Shown here piece after piece: positions 41,391 through 51,655 of a stretch of 64,000 bases of DNA (within the stretch, counting starts at the first letter, position 1; each line of letters begins with the position of its first letter). The notes beneath the pieces were generated by a model that did not search any database, was not told where the DNA came from, and was given only the letters and a program-made list of their open reading frames with translations. The translations under genes and the position numbers were made by a program. This DNA comes from Apodemus sylvaticus. Its lineage: Eukaryota > Chordata > Mammalia > Rodentia > Muridae. The DNA lies in the NCBI RefSeq assembly GCF_947179515.1, contig NC_067481.1:9225183-9289182 (forward strand), given 5' to 3'.

Positions 41391-42061
41391 CTCATTCAGT
41401 TTGGTCAGCTTCCCACTGTAAAGTGTGCTGTCTGTCCATCCTGGCCTTGTCTCTCCATCCCTCTCCCCTGTTGTTCCTCTCTGTCGCCTTCCTGCTCCCC
41501 TCATCCCACATTTCCTAGCAAGGGAAGGTGGAAGGCTGGACCAGCAGAGGCTAAGAGTCAGACCACCACATCAGCCCAACCCTATGCAGAAGAGGCATTT
41601 CCAAGAATCTTGGCATTTCCAAGAACTTTTGGAGCATTTCCTCTCCCCCATGCACATAGGGTGACCCAAAGAGAAGTCTGCACATACCTGCCAACTGGCT
41701 TTCCTGGGCACTCCGATGGCAGCGAATGGCTTGGAGCCCATCACTACCAGGAGACAGTTACAGGATACCTCATTTGCTAAAGGAGATGTGACTTCCAAGC
41801 TCCTCTTTCTCATTTATTTGGAAATAGCTTTCCTGTCTGGCCAGCATCCTGCTGAGCCAATCTGAGGTGTTTCCTGCTGTCCGAGACTGAACCAGGGACT
41901 CCAGCCTGCAACTCAGTATGTAAGCCACAGTCCACGGAAGTCAGGCTGAGCTGCGTGCTCCCAGAGAGGGAATTTGCATTTCATCCTCTTAGTGTGGCAC
42001 AGGAGGACAAACCCTGCTTTGACCTCTCCCTCCTTGCCTTGTTTCTTTCCGTTTCATCTTG
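41391..42061. other. Unassigned intron stretch
   Basis: No mobile element recognised. CATTTCCAAGAATCTTGG and CATTTCCAAGAACTTTTGG form a local duplication at 41596-41633. Confidence 0.5.
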
Positions 42062-42418
42062 TTTCCTTGTCCCGGGCTTCCGTCTCGCCAGCAAGAACGA
42101 CGCGGCACACTTAGGATCCTTCTGTAGAAAGCTTTAATGCATCTTGAGAGGGAGAGCATAAGCTTACAGGGCGGAGACCTCGAGGGAGCGTGAACCTAAG
42201 TCTTATATAGGCAAGTCCTCCCACCTTGGACGTGGCGTACCCTGGTTGGCTGCGGCTCATCACCCCACATGACGCCACGAGGTAGGCAGAGACTCAGTGG
42301 CGGGAAATTCCGCTCGGGCATGCGCACTCGGCCTGTTTACGGCTCAGCAAGAACAGGATGTAGGCGCCATCTTGTAATGGAGATCATAGGAGCGTTCGGG
42401 CGGCTCCCGACGTTTCCT
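42062..42418 (-). mobile_element. Solo LTR of an IAP-like ERVK (class II endogenous retrovirus), body 42068-42412
   Basis: The 6-bp duplication TTTCCT lies at 42062-42067 and 42413-42418, the length expected of class II ERVs. On the minus strand the LTR begins CGTCGGGAGCCGCCC (expected TG start altered), contains a YY1-type AAGATGGCGCC, a TGACGCC-type CRE half site, a TATATAAGAC box and an ATTAAAGC polyadenylation-like signal, and ends GGAAGCCCGGGACA. No gag, pol or env sequence flanks it, so it is the product of LTR-LTR recombination. IAP kinship is recalled from consensus words, and the exact subfamily is uncertain. Confidence 0.88.
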
Positions 42419-42441
42419 CCCCTTCTAGTTTCTTGTTCTTT

Positions 42442-42486
42442 TCATTCATTCATTCATTCATTCACTCACTCACTCACTCATTCACA
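42442..42486. repeat. (CATT)n-(CACT)n tetranucleotide array
   Basis: About six CATT units change to about five CACT units. Confidence 0.93.
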
Positions 42487-42774
42487 TGGTCAGTCACGTA
42501 TTCATTTGTCTAGCCCTGCAATATTTTTTCAAGCCCACTTTATACCCTAAATCCTGTGCTCTCTGGGAGCTGTAGCCTGCAACTGCTCTTGCCTTTATGA
42601 AATCTAGCGTTTACGAAGACAGACAGACAGACAGCCCCCTATAAAGTATAACCTAATCAGCTCATCGCTATAGTAGCTAGCCCCAAGCTGCAGAAACCTG
42701 GTCGGCTGTGCCCACTGAACCATCCAGCTAGCAGGCGATCTTGACTTTATGAACTGGGAGGATCTGGTGGCTAT
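42487..42774. other. Unassigned intron stretch
   Basis: No element recognised. A short (AGAC)n at 42620-42633. Confidence 0.4.
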
Positions 42775-44290
42775 AAAGAGGTGTCTACGACCATCCAAAT
42801 TTCTTCAGGTGAAAATCCTTTGTTTAGGTCTGTACCCCAATTTTTAATAGTGTTATTTGGTTCCCTGGGGTCTAAATTCTTGAGTTCTTTGTATATATTG
42901 AATATTAGCCCTCTATCAGATGTAGGATTGGTGAAGATCTTTTCCCAATTTGATGGTTGCCATTTTGTCCTTTTGACAGTGTCCTTTGCCTTACAGAAAC
43001 TTTGTAATTTTATGAGATCCCATTTGTCAATTCTTGATCTTAGAGCATAAGCTATTGGTGTTCTGTTCAGGAACTTTCCCCCTGTGCCCATGTCCTCAAG
43101 GGTCTTCCCCAGTTTCTTTTCTATTAGTTTCAGTGTGACTGGTTTTATGTGGAGGTCCTTGATCCACTTGGAGTTGAGCTTAGTACAAGGAGATAAGAAT
43201 GGATCAATTCACATTCTCCTGCATGCTGACCTTCAGTTGAACCAGCACCATTTGTTGAAAAGGCTATCTTTTTTCCACTGAATGTTTTCAGCTCCTTTGT
43301 CAAAGATCAAGTGACCATAGGTGTGTGGATTCATTTCTGGGTCTTCAATTCTATTCCATTGGTCCACTTACCTGTCACTGTGCCAATACCATGCAGTTTT
43401 TAACACCATTGCTCTGTAGTATTGCTTGAGGTCTGAGATACTAATTCCCCCAGAAGTTCTTTAAGATGCACAACATCATTAGCCATTAGGGAAATGCAAA
43501 TCAAAACAACCCTGAGATTTCACCTCACACCAGTCAGAATGGCTAAGGTTAAAAACTCAGGAGACAGCAGGTGTTGGCAAGGATGTGGAGAAAGAGGAAC
43601 ACTCCTTCACTGCTGGTGGGATTGTAAGAAGGTACAACCACTATGGAAATCAGTCTGGCGGTTCCTAAGAAAACTGGACATGACACTTCCGGAGGACCCT
43701 GCTATACCTCTCCTGGGCATATACCCAGAGGATTCCCCAGCATGCAATAAGGACACATGCTCCACTATGTTCATAGCAGCCTTATTTATAATAGCCAGAA
43801 GCTGGAAAGAACCCATATGTCCCTCAAAGGAGGAATGGATACAGAAAAGGTGGTATATATACACAATGGAGTACTATTCAGCAATTAAAAATAATGAATT
43901 CATGAATTTTTTAGGCAAATGGATGGAACTGGAAAATATCATCCTAAGCGAGGTAACCCAATCACAAAGGAATACACATGGAATGCAATCATTGATAAGT
44001 GGATATTAATTAGTCCTGAAGCTCTGAATACTGAAGATACAATTAGCATATCAAATGATTCCCATGAAGAAGGAAGAAGAGGGCCCTAATCCTGGAAAGG
44101 CTTGATCCAGCATAGTAGGGGAGTACCAGGACAGAGAAAAGGGAGGGGGAAAGATAGGAGAATGGATGGAGAGAAGAGGACTTATGGGACATATGGGAAG
44201 GGGGGGAACTGGGAAAGGGGAAAGCTTTTGGATTGTAAACAAAGAATATAGAAAATAAAAATATATATTTAAAAAAAGAGGTGTCTACGA
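42775..44290 (+). mobile_element. 5'-inverted (twin-primed) L1 insertion with 16-bp target duplications
   Basis: AAAGAGGTGTCTACGA lies at 42775-42790 and 44275-44290. From 42791 to about 43462 the sequence is ORF2 in reverse (minus strand reads ... TPIAYALRSRIDKWDLIKL). From about 43463 to the A-rich tail it is the next part of ORF2 in sense (GCGERGTLLHCWWDCKK, NNEFMNFLGKWMELE) plus a short 3' UTR ending ACAAAGAATATAGAAAATAAAAAT. The two halves are consecutive in L1, with a few codons missing at the junction. The element is truncated and dead. Confidence 0.97.
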
Positions 44291-45829
44291 TACACCAGGG
44301 AGGTAATTCTTCAGTAACATGCTTCCCAGGCAAGCATAGGACCTTGGTTTGATGCCTAGATTCCATGGGTGGCATGGTGGTGTGCCTCTGCAGCGGTGAC
44401 AGATCTCCGAGGCTCGCTCCCTCGGGTTTCTCCTTCACCAGAAATTTGGCTGTTGCTTTGTAAGCAGATCTTTAGCTTTGAGGCAGAGTGGAAGTTGGAC
44501 TTAAGGCAGCAGCCACACGAATGAGTTGAAAACTCATCAAGCCCCAATCCATGCTCCTGGAGGAAGGCAGGCCACTCAGCCCTTTGGCAGCAGCCACGTG
44601 GGAGAAACTGTGGTATATCCTCTCAGCCTCTGTGGCCCTCGAGTCTTGGGCCTCACTAGCCATGAGCTTATATAGGTTTATTGTTATAAACCACTCAATT
44701 GGGGGTGTCAGTGCATGTTAGGCAGGACTACCTGATACAGGGTAAAGTCCTCAGTATCTGCTCGTCTGCAAATGGCCTTTGTCGTAGGTTCACTTTGGGC
44801 TGGTGGCCTGCGTACTGAGTTATTCCCCACAGCTGGATGGCTTCTTCTAGCTGAATCTTAAAAGTCTCTATCCATCAAACCCAGGACAGTGTTATTGCAG
44901 AGGCCGATGTCCCCAGTGTCTGTCTTCCCTGTCTCCAAACTCTAGACACTGCATGAAATAATAAATTAGTGTAGTTTGCTATTTGCCAGCATTTGTTACA
45001 CAGCCTCCGACATAGCATCCAGAGGTGACATCTGGATGGAGCCTGGAGGGAGAGAAGGAACTGAGGAGAATGAAGAGATGGCGTGAGATGCAGTTCCAAA
45101 CAGTTCAGACAGGAGCCCCATGGTGGAGTGTGGAGTGTGCTGAGACTCAGAGACAGAATGGGGCCTGCGCCTCTAGCAGCAGAGAAGAGAAGAAGGAAGG
45201 GCCGAGATGCCACTGGGATGGACCAGACAGTGGACACGGCACCCGGAGTGAGGGCACGCGACTGTGTTTGAGTGTCAGGGGACTTGTGCAGGAGAACCAT
45301 TTAGCAGACTGCCACTTAGCTGAAAACACAATCGCCTGGGTCCCAACGGAAGAAGGAGTAGCCCCACGCTGGGCCTTCTTGTCCATGCCTACCTTGTGGG
45401 ACTGATGGGGTCTACCCTGTTCTCCAAGGCTGTGATACCTTCTCTCAGGCACGCCCCTTTCCTTTCCTGACACACAAGAAGCAGGGTAGGAGAGTTTGTA
45501 GTACTGACTTGCTCACAGTTCGCAGGTGTGTGTGTGTGTGTGTTTACACAGTGCACTTACGTACTTGCATGACAGACAGACTAATGTCTTCCCTTGCACA
45601 ATCCTGTCTTGTTCTGTTACTGGGAATCTGCACATCTGGGGCTTCCTGGGGAATGGAGACTCAGTGAATTAGAAGAAATAGCTGTGAGTAGTAGGGGAGC
45701 CCAGCTTTGTGCTTGGTGTGGCTCAGTGATTTGTGGACTCAGTCCCAGAGTTTATTTGCAACATTTTTTTTGTTTTCTTCTTCCCTCTTTTCTCTTCCTC
45801 CTCCTCCTCTTCCCTACCCCTTCTTAAAA
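44291..45829. other. Repeat-poor 1.5-kb intron stretch
   Basis: No mobile element or convincing exon. A short (TG)n occurs at 45524-45542 and CT-rich words at 45770-45815. Confidence 0.5.
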
Positions 45830-46036
45830 GAAGGCTCTCATGTGACCCAGACTGTCCCCAAAACTCACTGTGTAGCCAAGGGTGACCCCAAACTTCAGAT
45901 CCTCTTACCTCCTCCTCCTGAGCGCCAGCCAGGGTTGCTTGCTATAGGAGAATGCCGCCATGCCTGTTTTATTTGGTGTTGGCTCTGTGTATGCTAAGCA
46001 AGCACTCTGCCAAAGAGCCACATCTTCACCCACCCT
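45830..46036 (-). mobile_element. B4 SINE (B1-ID fusion), antisense
   Basis: GGCTCTCATGTGACCCAGACTGTCCCC, AACTCACTGTGTAGCCAAGGGTGACCCCAAACTTCAGATCC and CCATGCCTG are the B1-like half. TGCTAAGCAAGCACTCTGCCAAAGAGCCACATCTTCACCC is the antisense ID (tRNA-derived) half. Confidence 0.85.
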
Positions 46037-46524
46037 TCTTCCTTCTGTTCCGAGTCTGGCTAACTTTGCCAGTTAATACTACTTGAATTTGGGGAAAGTC
46101 TTTTTCTTTACAAAATGAATCTCAGTAATCTTTCCTCAGACGTGGTTAGGGTGTGCCCAAGATGGAGCAACTCTCCAGCGAGGGAGAGTTTACCTCCCAC
46201 AGGCATCCTGAGGTACAGGAGGCTGCAGTTCTGGTCCGAAGCATGGCTCCTTCTCCCTGCTTCCTCTCTGTTCCCTGCTTCTCCAGCCCAATTACATTAT
46301 ATTTCACATATTTGCTTTTGAATTTGATATTCAGCAACCAGGATACTGTCTTCCCTTTTAGCCAAAGAATCCCTTTAATTATCCCAGCATGGAGACTGGT
46401 AGACCAGACTCCTCTGGACATATGGGAAACCTCCCTGTTAAACACTTCCCAGCATTTTAGTCTATGGAAAGAGAAGAATGTTAGCCTCAACCCTTCCATT
46501 GTGTAGCAATGGGAATGCGGCTTC
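46037..46524. other. Unassigned intron stretch
   Basis: No mobile element recognised. The two opposite 117-codon open frames at 46146-46506 overlap each other and match no known family. Confidence 0.5.
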
Positions 46525-46745
46525 CTGTCTTCATCCTCTGTTGCTAGAACAAAACACCTGAGACTGGCAGGCTTATAAAGAAAATAGGGCTTTCATTTTG
46601 TTGTACTTCGCATATACTGCTGGAGGCCCAAGAGATTCAAGAACATGGTACCGGCATCTTCATGGCTTCTGGTGAGGGCTTTGGGACATGTGGAATCATA
46701 TGGAGGTAGCACATGTGACAGTGGTCAGCAGACACGGAACCGGGT
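46525..46745 (-). mobile_element. Ancient MaLR-type (MST/MLT-like) LTR fragment, antisense
   Basis: TCCTCTGTTGCTAGAACAAAACACCTGAGACTGGCAGGCTTATAAAGAAAATAGGGCTTTCATTTTG, AAGAACATGGTACCGGCATC and CTTCTGGTGAGGGCTTTGGGACATG match the antisense start of old mammalian MaLR LTRs. Confidence 0.65.
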
Positions 46746-46779
46746 GACCTTGCTTCACGCCACCCAGCTTTCAGAATAA

Positions 46780-47160
46780 TGAATCACGAATGCAAGGCTC
46801 ACTTGTGGCACGGTGGCACAGCTGTCATGGAAGTAACCAACAACATTGTTGGTTGGATTGAAGGTCCACTCCATGAGATAGAGATAGAATCCATATCTGA
46901 TGCTGCTAAATTGGCCAAGAGCCTGATACTAGATAGGTTGTGGGGTAGAACTGTTATCTTCCAAAGGAACAATAAAATGACCCTCAGTGATATACTTCTG
47001 TACTCACGGATCAGAACGCCACTCGGGCCTCACCAGAGAGGCTGCTTCTTGCAGTAGGTGACAGTTAACAGAGAGGCCCACAAGTGGACAAAGTGCAGAG
47101 AGTAGCAAACTTTGGAGCACTCATCTCAAAGTGTGTGGTGGTGTCTTCATGAATCTAAAT
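46780..47160 (+). repeat. Unclassified rodent interspersed repeat (tentative)
   Basis: CACGGTGGCACAGCTGTCATGG, AAGGTCCACTCCATGAGATAGAGATAGAATCC and GACAGTTAACAGAGAGGCCCACAAGTGGACAAAGTGCAGAGAG look like words of a mid-repetitive rodent element that I cannot name. It carries a 92-codon open frame without family resemblance. Confidence 0.35.
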
Positions 47161-47205
47161 TCTTGACCCAGGCTCCAAAGAAAAGCATTAGCTCATCCTT
47201 CTTTT

Positions 47206-47215
47206 TCTTTACTTT

Positions 47216-47289
<74 letters not shown>

Positions 47290-47360
47290 TTCCTTCCTTC
47301 CTTCCTTCCTTCCTTCCTTCCTTCCTTCCTTCCTTCCTTCCTTCCTTCCTTCCTTCCTTC

Positions 47361-47459
<99 letters not shown>

Positions 47460-47462
47460 TCC
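47206..47462. repeat. (CTTT)n-(CCTT)n-(CTTT)n three-block array, 255 bp
   Basis: About 20 CTTT units, then from about 47286 about 19 CCTT units, then from about 47361 about 25 CTTT units. It abuts the 3' tail side of an antisense B1, so it probably grew from that element's A-rich tail. Each open frame across it is an artefact (Phe/Leu/Ser or Lys/Glu/Arg repeats). Confidence 0.97.
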
Positions 47463-47583
47463 TTAGACAGTATTTCTCTGTTATGTAGCCATAGCTGTCC
47501 TGGAACTCTTGGACTCCCAGCAATCCCTCTGCCTCTGCCTCTTAAGCGCTGGGATGAAAGGCCTGTGCCACCATTCCTAGCTA
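47463..47583 (-). mobile_element. Old B1 SINE, antisense
   Basis: AGACAGTATTTCTCTGTTATGTAGCCATAGCTGTCCTGGAACTC, CCCTCTGCCTCTGCCTCTTAAGCGCTGGGATGAAAGGCCTGTGCCACCATTCCTAGC are diverged B1 words. Confidence 0.88.
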
Positions 47584-47845
47584 TCAATTCATCCTTAATG
47601 AAAGAGTCACCGTGACTTAATGATGCTTAGAAGGTTACCACCTTTTGACCCTGTTGGGAAACACGTTTCAGTGTGAATTTTGAGGTGACACACCATGTCC
47701 ACATCATAATACTCCCTTGCACACAGTACACACATTTTGTGCTTTTCAGTCCTGGGTAGTAAATGGGTTTCTGTTTTCACTGTGTTGTAGAAGCTGATTT
47801 CCCTCTGCTGAATCTTCTGTAGTCTGTTGAGTCTCAGTAAACCAA
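47584..47845. other. Possible further ancient LTR remnant
   Basis: GTGAATTTTGAGGTGACACACCATGTCCACATCATAAT resembles the antisense end of MLT/MST-type LTRs and may belong to the fragment at 46525. Not firm. Confidence 0.35.
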
Positions 47846-47849
47846 TAAA

Positions 47850-47990
47850 AATCAGGCATTTCGTGTATGCCTGTAACCTCAACACTCAGAAGGCTGAGGC
47901 AGGAGGATTACCACTAGTTCGAAATCAGTACTAGGTTCACTGGGGCTATACAGCAAGGTTGTCTCAAAACAAAACAACAAAACAAAAAAA
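47850..47990 (+). mobile_element. Old B1-related SINE
   Basis: AATCAGGCATTTCGTGTATGCCTGTAACCTCAACACTCAGAAGGCTGAGGCAGGAGGATTACC, GGGGCTATACAGCAAGG and an A-rich tail with AAAACAAAACAAC. Confidence 0.8.
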
Positions 47991-49140
47991 ACAAACAATA
48001 AATAAGCAAATGATTTAATATGATATAAGTGAAGCCAAAGTAAAGTTAAATGATCTACACAAACACCTCAAGGTTTGCCAGATCAGACATAGAAGTTAAA
48101 GTCTGGAATATACAAATTGTTCCTTTAGCCTGTGGGGGGGGGGGCAGGTCTTGTGCCTGTCTCACCTGCTGTTCTTGTTCCGTCCGGGGCTGGACATCCA
48201 GACCTTCAGAGAACTCCCCCTGGGGAGTGGGGTTCCAAAGCTCCCCGCCGGACAAGCAATTCTTATTTAGAAGCCTCACAGAAAACCCAGCCTTTCATCA
48301 GACCAAGGTTTGATGTCTGCCTCTCCAGTCTTGCCTGCTCAGTGGGGGACTGATCTGAGCTTGCTGAAGTGAACTGAAGGGTAGAAGTCTGGTTCTGTCT
48401 ATTATCTTCCCTGTAATAGGCCTGCTCCACAGGGCTCCTCACCTTGGTGACAATTCATTTCCTCGCATTCCTGATCACAAGACCAGGCTGGCCTCATCTG
48501 CCTTCAGTCCCAAGTTCTGCTGAAAGTTGAGTTGGAGGAAGTTGGTCCTCCATGGCTTCTCCTGGTGGTGCCCAGGCTAGGTGGGAATGCGAGGCTGTGA
48601 CAATGCAGAGTGACCTGTATGGCCCGGGGGCAGAGTAAAGCAGCAGTCTGCCTCCTGTGCCTTTCCCCGGGTGAGGGGTAGGAAAGTGAGATGCTGGCAT
48701 CTGAGAACTCTGGGCTCAGTCACAGGAGAGTAATAGCAGCACAAGTGAGAGCAAGCATGGGGAGCTGGGGGTGGGGTGAAGAAGTGAAGTTGTGGGGCTG
48801 GTACCATACAACCGCCTGTGGCCAGGTTTCAGGAGCACACTGGGCATGGTTTGCCTGTCTTCCACTCCAGCCATGCTGCGTACTCTGTGGTCCAGCCCCA
48901 ATACACAACACCCTCTTCCAGCATTTGGAATGGGAGGACTCTGTGGTGAGAAGACTTGTGTTTAATCAGGGTGAAATTTACTCCCTTGATACCTACAATG
49001 GACTGAGGCAAGCACTGGCTTTTTGTTTGTTGTTTGTTTATTTGTTTGTTTGGTGGGGCCAAGGCTTGGCCATTGTGACAAAGGGTCCTCCTCCTGCTCA
49101 GGAATATACGTGTTTATCATACTGAACACAATGGAAGAAA
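47991..49140. other. Repeat-poor 1.1-kb intron stretch
   Basis: A 10-G run at 48134-48144 and (TTTG)n at 49021-49052. No exon recognised. Confidence 0.5.
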
Positions 49141-49265
49141 AGGTTGGTTTTGCTCACACCTGATAATCCTAGCACTTGGGAAGCTGAAGCAGGAGGATTG
49201 CTGAGAGTTCCAATCCGAGCTACAGAGTGAGACCCTGTTTCAAAACCATGACCAAAAAAGCAAGA
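49141..49265 (+). mobile_element. Old B1-related SINE
   Basis: TTGCTCACACCTGATAATCCTAGCACTTGGGAAGCTGAAGCAGGAGGATTGC, GAGCTACAGAGTGAGACCCTGTTTC. Confidence 0.78.
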
Positions 49266-49775
49266 AGGAGGGAAGGAGGAAGAAGGGGGGGTGCAGGCTG
49301 AGGAGATGCTGAGTCATCAAGTTCATGCCACCCGAGCGAGAACCATCTTCAGACCCTCCGCACCTGTGTCTTAAAAAGCTGAGATTAGCAGCTGACGTCT
49401 CACTGCTGGGGAAACAGCGACAGATCTCACTGGCCAGCCAGTCCAGCCAAATCAGTGGACTTCAGGTTAAATGAGAGACAGTCACAAACAAAACCAGTAT
49501 CAAGCAATTGGGAAGGTGCCCGAGGTTGACACCGGGTGTTTCAACACACATCATCAATGCAGCTTTGGAGAGAAAGGGGTTTCTGTTACCTTCTACTTCT
49601 GGATAACAGTCTATCATCAAGAACTCAAAGTGGGAGCCTGACCTCAAGCCTGCTTGCTAGTCTACACAGCAATACCTTTAACTGGAGAACTCGTACACAT
49701 CAGAAACCATGGAGGAACTCTGCTTTCTGGCCACCTTGAAGGCCTGTGTTTAGCTAGCTTTCTTATGTAGTCCAG
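49266..49775. other. Unassigned intron stretch, partly B3-like
   Basis: GAGGAGATGCTGAGTCATCAAG and ACTGGCCAGCCAGTCCAGCCAAATCAGTGGACTTCAGGTTAAATGAGAGAC (49429-49480) resemble B3 words, so a diverged B3 may lie at about 49295-49490. The rest is unassigned. Confidence 0.45.
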
Positions 49776-49779
49776 GGTC

Positions 49780-49893
49780 GTTTATCCAGGGAATGGTGCC
49801 GCCCACAGTGGGCTGGGCCCTCCTCCACCAGTTAAGATTCATGACAGTCTCTCTGAGACATGCCACCATCCAGTCTGATCTAGGGTATGCCTG

Positions 49894-49964
<71 letters not shown>

Positions 49965-50205
49965 TTTATTGTTATATGTAAATACACTACAGCTGTCTTC
50001 ATACACACCAGAAGAGGGCATCAGATCTTATTACGATGGTTGTGAGCCACCATGTGGTTGACTGGGAATTGAACTCAGGACCTTCAGAAGAGCAATCAGT
50101 GCTCTTAACCGCTGAGCCATCTCTCCAGCCCCCAGGGAATGGCTCTCAATAGGCTTCCTGTTCAGGTGGTTTCTAGGCTGTGTCAAATTAACAGCTAAAG
50201 GCTAA
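49780..50205 (-). mobile_element. MaLR-type LTR, antisense, interrupted by a B2
   Basis: CCAGGGAATGGTGCCGCCCACAGTGGGCTGGGCCCTCCTCCACC before the B2 and CTAGGCTGTGTCAAATTAACAGC after it follow MaLR order. Confidence 0.65.
49896..50132 (-). mobile_element. B2 SINE, antisense, with a (TC)n tail of about 64 bp
   Basis: (TC)32 at 49896-49959 joins ATTTATTTATTGTTATATGTAAATACACTACAGCTGTCTTCATACACACCAGAAGAGGGCATCAGATC. The head is TCAGTGCTCTTAACCGCTGAGCCATCTCTCCAGCCC. It is close to the young B2 consensus. The TC run is probably an expanded tail. Confidence 0.95.
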
Positions 50206-50631
50206 AGAGGACAGGTAGCGCGGTGACTGGAGTTTGCACTGCTGTTTGGGATGGAGCAGACATGCAGCTGCGAAGAATAGCTTGTCAAGACATGATTGGG
50301 TTTTATATATATTTGGTTTTTGCTACCTCAAAAAGCGTTTATACCCCCAGGACTCTGTACATTTTGTGTTTGAACATATAATTGTCTAAATTAGCATAGT
50401 CCATGGAAAGGAATAATAGCTGTAGAACCCTAGGATTTCAGCTTACAGAAAGAGAATTCCCTTAAAAACCTTCAAGGTATGCCAGCAAAGTGACTAGGGG
50501 CCAGAGATGGCAGCCCAACACCTATCATCTCAGTAGTGGGCAGGAGGATTGCCCCAAGTGTGAAGTCAGCCTCAGCTACACAGATTTCTAGACCAGCCAG
50601 GCCCATGTGAGACCCTGTTTAATAGAAGGAG
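50206..50631. other. Unassigned intron stretch
   Basis: A possible B1-related relic lies at 50500-50630 (CCAACACCTATCATCTCAGTAGTGGGCAGGAGGATTGCC). Otherwise unassigned. Confidence 0.45.
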
Positions 50632-50903
50632 GATGCCTGGGGAGACGGCTCAGGAGGTGAAGCACTTGCTGTGCAATCTGTGGACATGAGTTTGGATCCT
50701 CAGTGCCCATGTAAAAAGCCAGGCATGCGTGCCAGTGTGCACCTGTAAGCCCAGTGCCAGGGAGGCAGAGACAGGAGGGTGCGGAAGCTCCCTGGCCAAC
50801 CACTGAATCAGTGATTCTAAGTTTAATTCCAGACCCTGCTTCAAAATGTAAGAGGAAGAGTAAGTCAAGAAGACAGTTGGGTAGCAACCTCTGATCTATA
50901 CGT
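50632..50903 (+). mobile_element. B3-class SINE
   Basis: TGGGGAGACGGCTCAGGAGGTGAAGCACTTGCTGTGCAATCTGTGGACATGAG is the head. GCCAGTGCCAGGGAGGCAGAGACAGGAGGG-type body words and a CA-rich tail (the next feature) follow. Confidence 0.88.
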
Positions 50904-51172
50904 GCACACACACACTTACACACACTCACATACACATACACACATATACATATACACACACATACACACATACACACATATACACACACATACACACATA
51001 CGCACACATACACACACACACATACACATACACACATGCACACATGCACACACATACACATACATACACACACATACACATACACACACATACACATACA
51101 TACACATACACACACATACACATATACACATACACACACACACACATGAGAGGGAGAGAGAGAGAGAGAGAG
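50904..51172. repeat. Long CA/CATA array, 230 bp, then (GA)n
   Basis: ACACACATACACATAC words with few interruptions, then GAGAGGGAGAGAGAG to about 51172. It is the expanded tail of the B3 before it. Confidence 0.95.
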
Positions 51173-51173
51173 A

Positions 51174-51304
51174 CCAGGCAGTGGTGACGCACACCTTTAA
51201 TCCCAGCACTTGGGAGGCAGAGGCAGGTGGATATCTGAGTTCGAAGCCAGCCTGGTCTACAGAGTGAGTTCCAGGACAGCCAGGGCTACACAGAGAAACC
51301 CTGT

Positions 51305-51308
<4 letters not shown>
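51174..51308 (+). mobile_element. B1 SINE
   Basis: CCAGGCAGTGGTGACGCACACCTTTAATCCCAGCACTTGGGAGG, TTCGAAGCCAGCCTGGTCTACAGAGTGAGTTCCAGGACAGCCAGGGCTACACAGAGAAACCCTGTCTC. GAGAGA words on both sides suggest insertion into the GA repeat, with the tail merged into it. Confidence 0.95.
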
Positions 51309-51377
<69 letters not shown>

Positions 51378-51655
51378 CATGTGCATGTGCACATAGAGAG
51401 AAACACACACACACACACACACAGAAATGCACACACAGAAACATACACAGAGAAAGAGAGGGAGAGAAGGAGAGAGAGGGAAGGAAGAGGGAGAAGGAGA
51501 GGGAGAAATGCACATGCACAGAGAGAGAAAGAAAGACATGCACACATACAGAAACACATATATACATACATACACACACACAATAGAGGAAAGGGAAGGA
51601 AAGGGAAGGAAAGGGAAGGAGGGAGAGAAGAAGAGGGAGGGAGGGAGGGCAAATA
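51309..51655. repeat. (GA)n, (CA)n and GGAAGGAAA arrays
   Basis: (GA)33 at 51309-51373, CA at 51402-51422, GA/GGGAGA words to 51530 and AAGGGAAGG repeats at 51591-51620. Open frames on both strands are low complexity. Confidence 0.95.

Noticed and set aside
43494..44009. 171-codon open frame with reverse-transcriptase-associated C-terminal similarity
   Set aside because: It is the L1 ORF2 carboxy end in a truncated, 5'-inverted insertion, not a cellular gene or an active element.
46146..46506. Two opposite 117-codon open frames
   Set aside because: They overlap each other on opposite strands, match no known family, and lack splice signals.
46779..47057. 92-codon open frame starting MNHECKAHLW
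   Set aside because: It lies in what looks like an interspersed repeat, with no recognised domain and no splice context.
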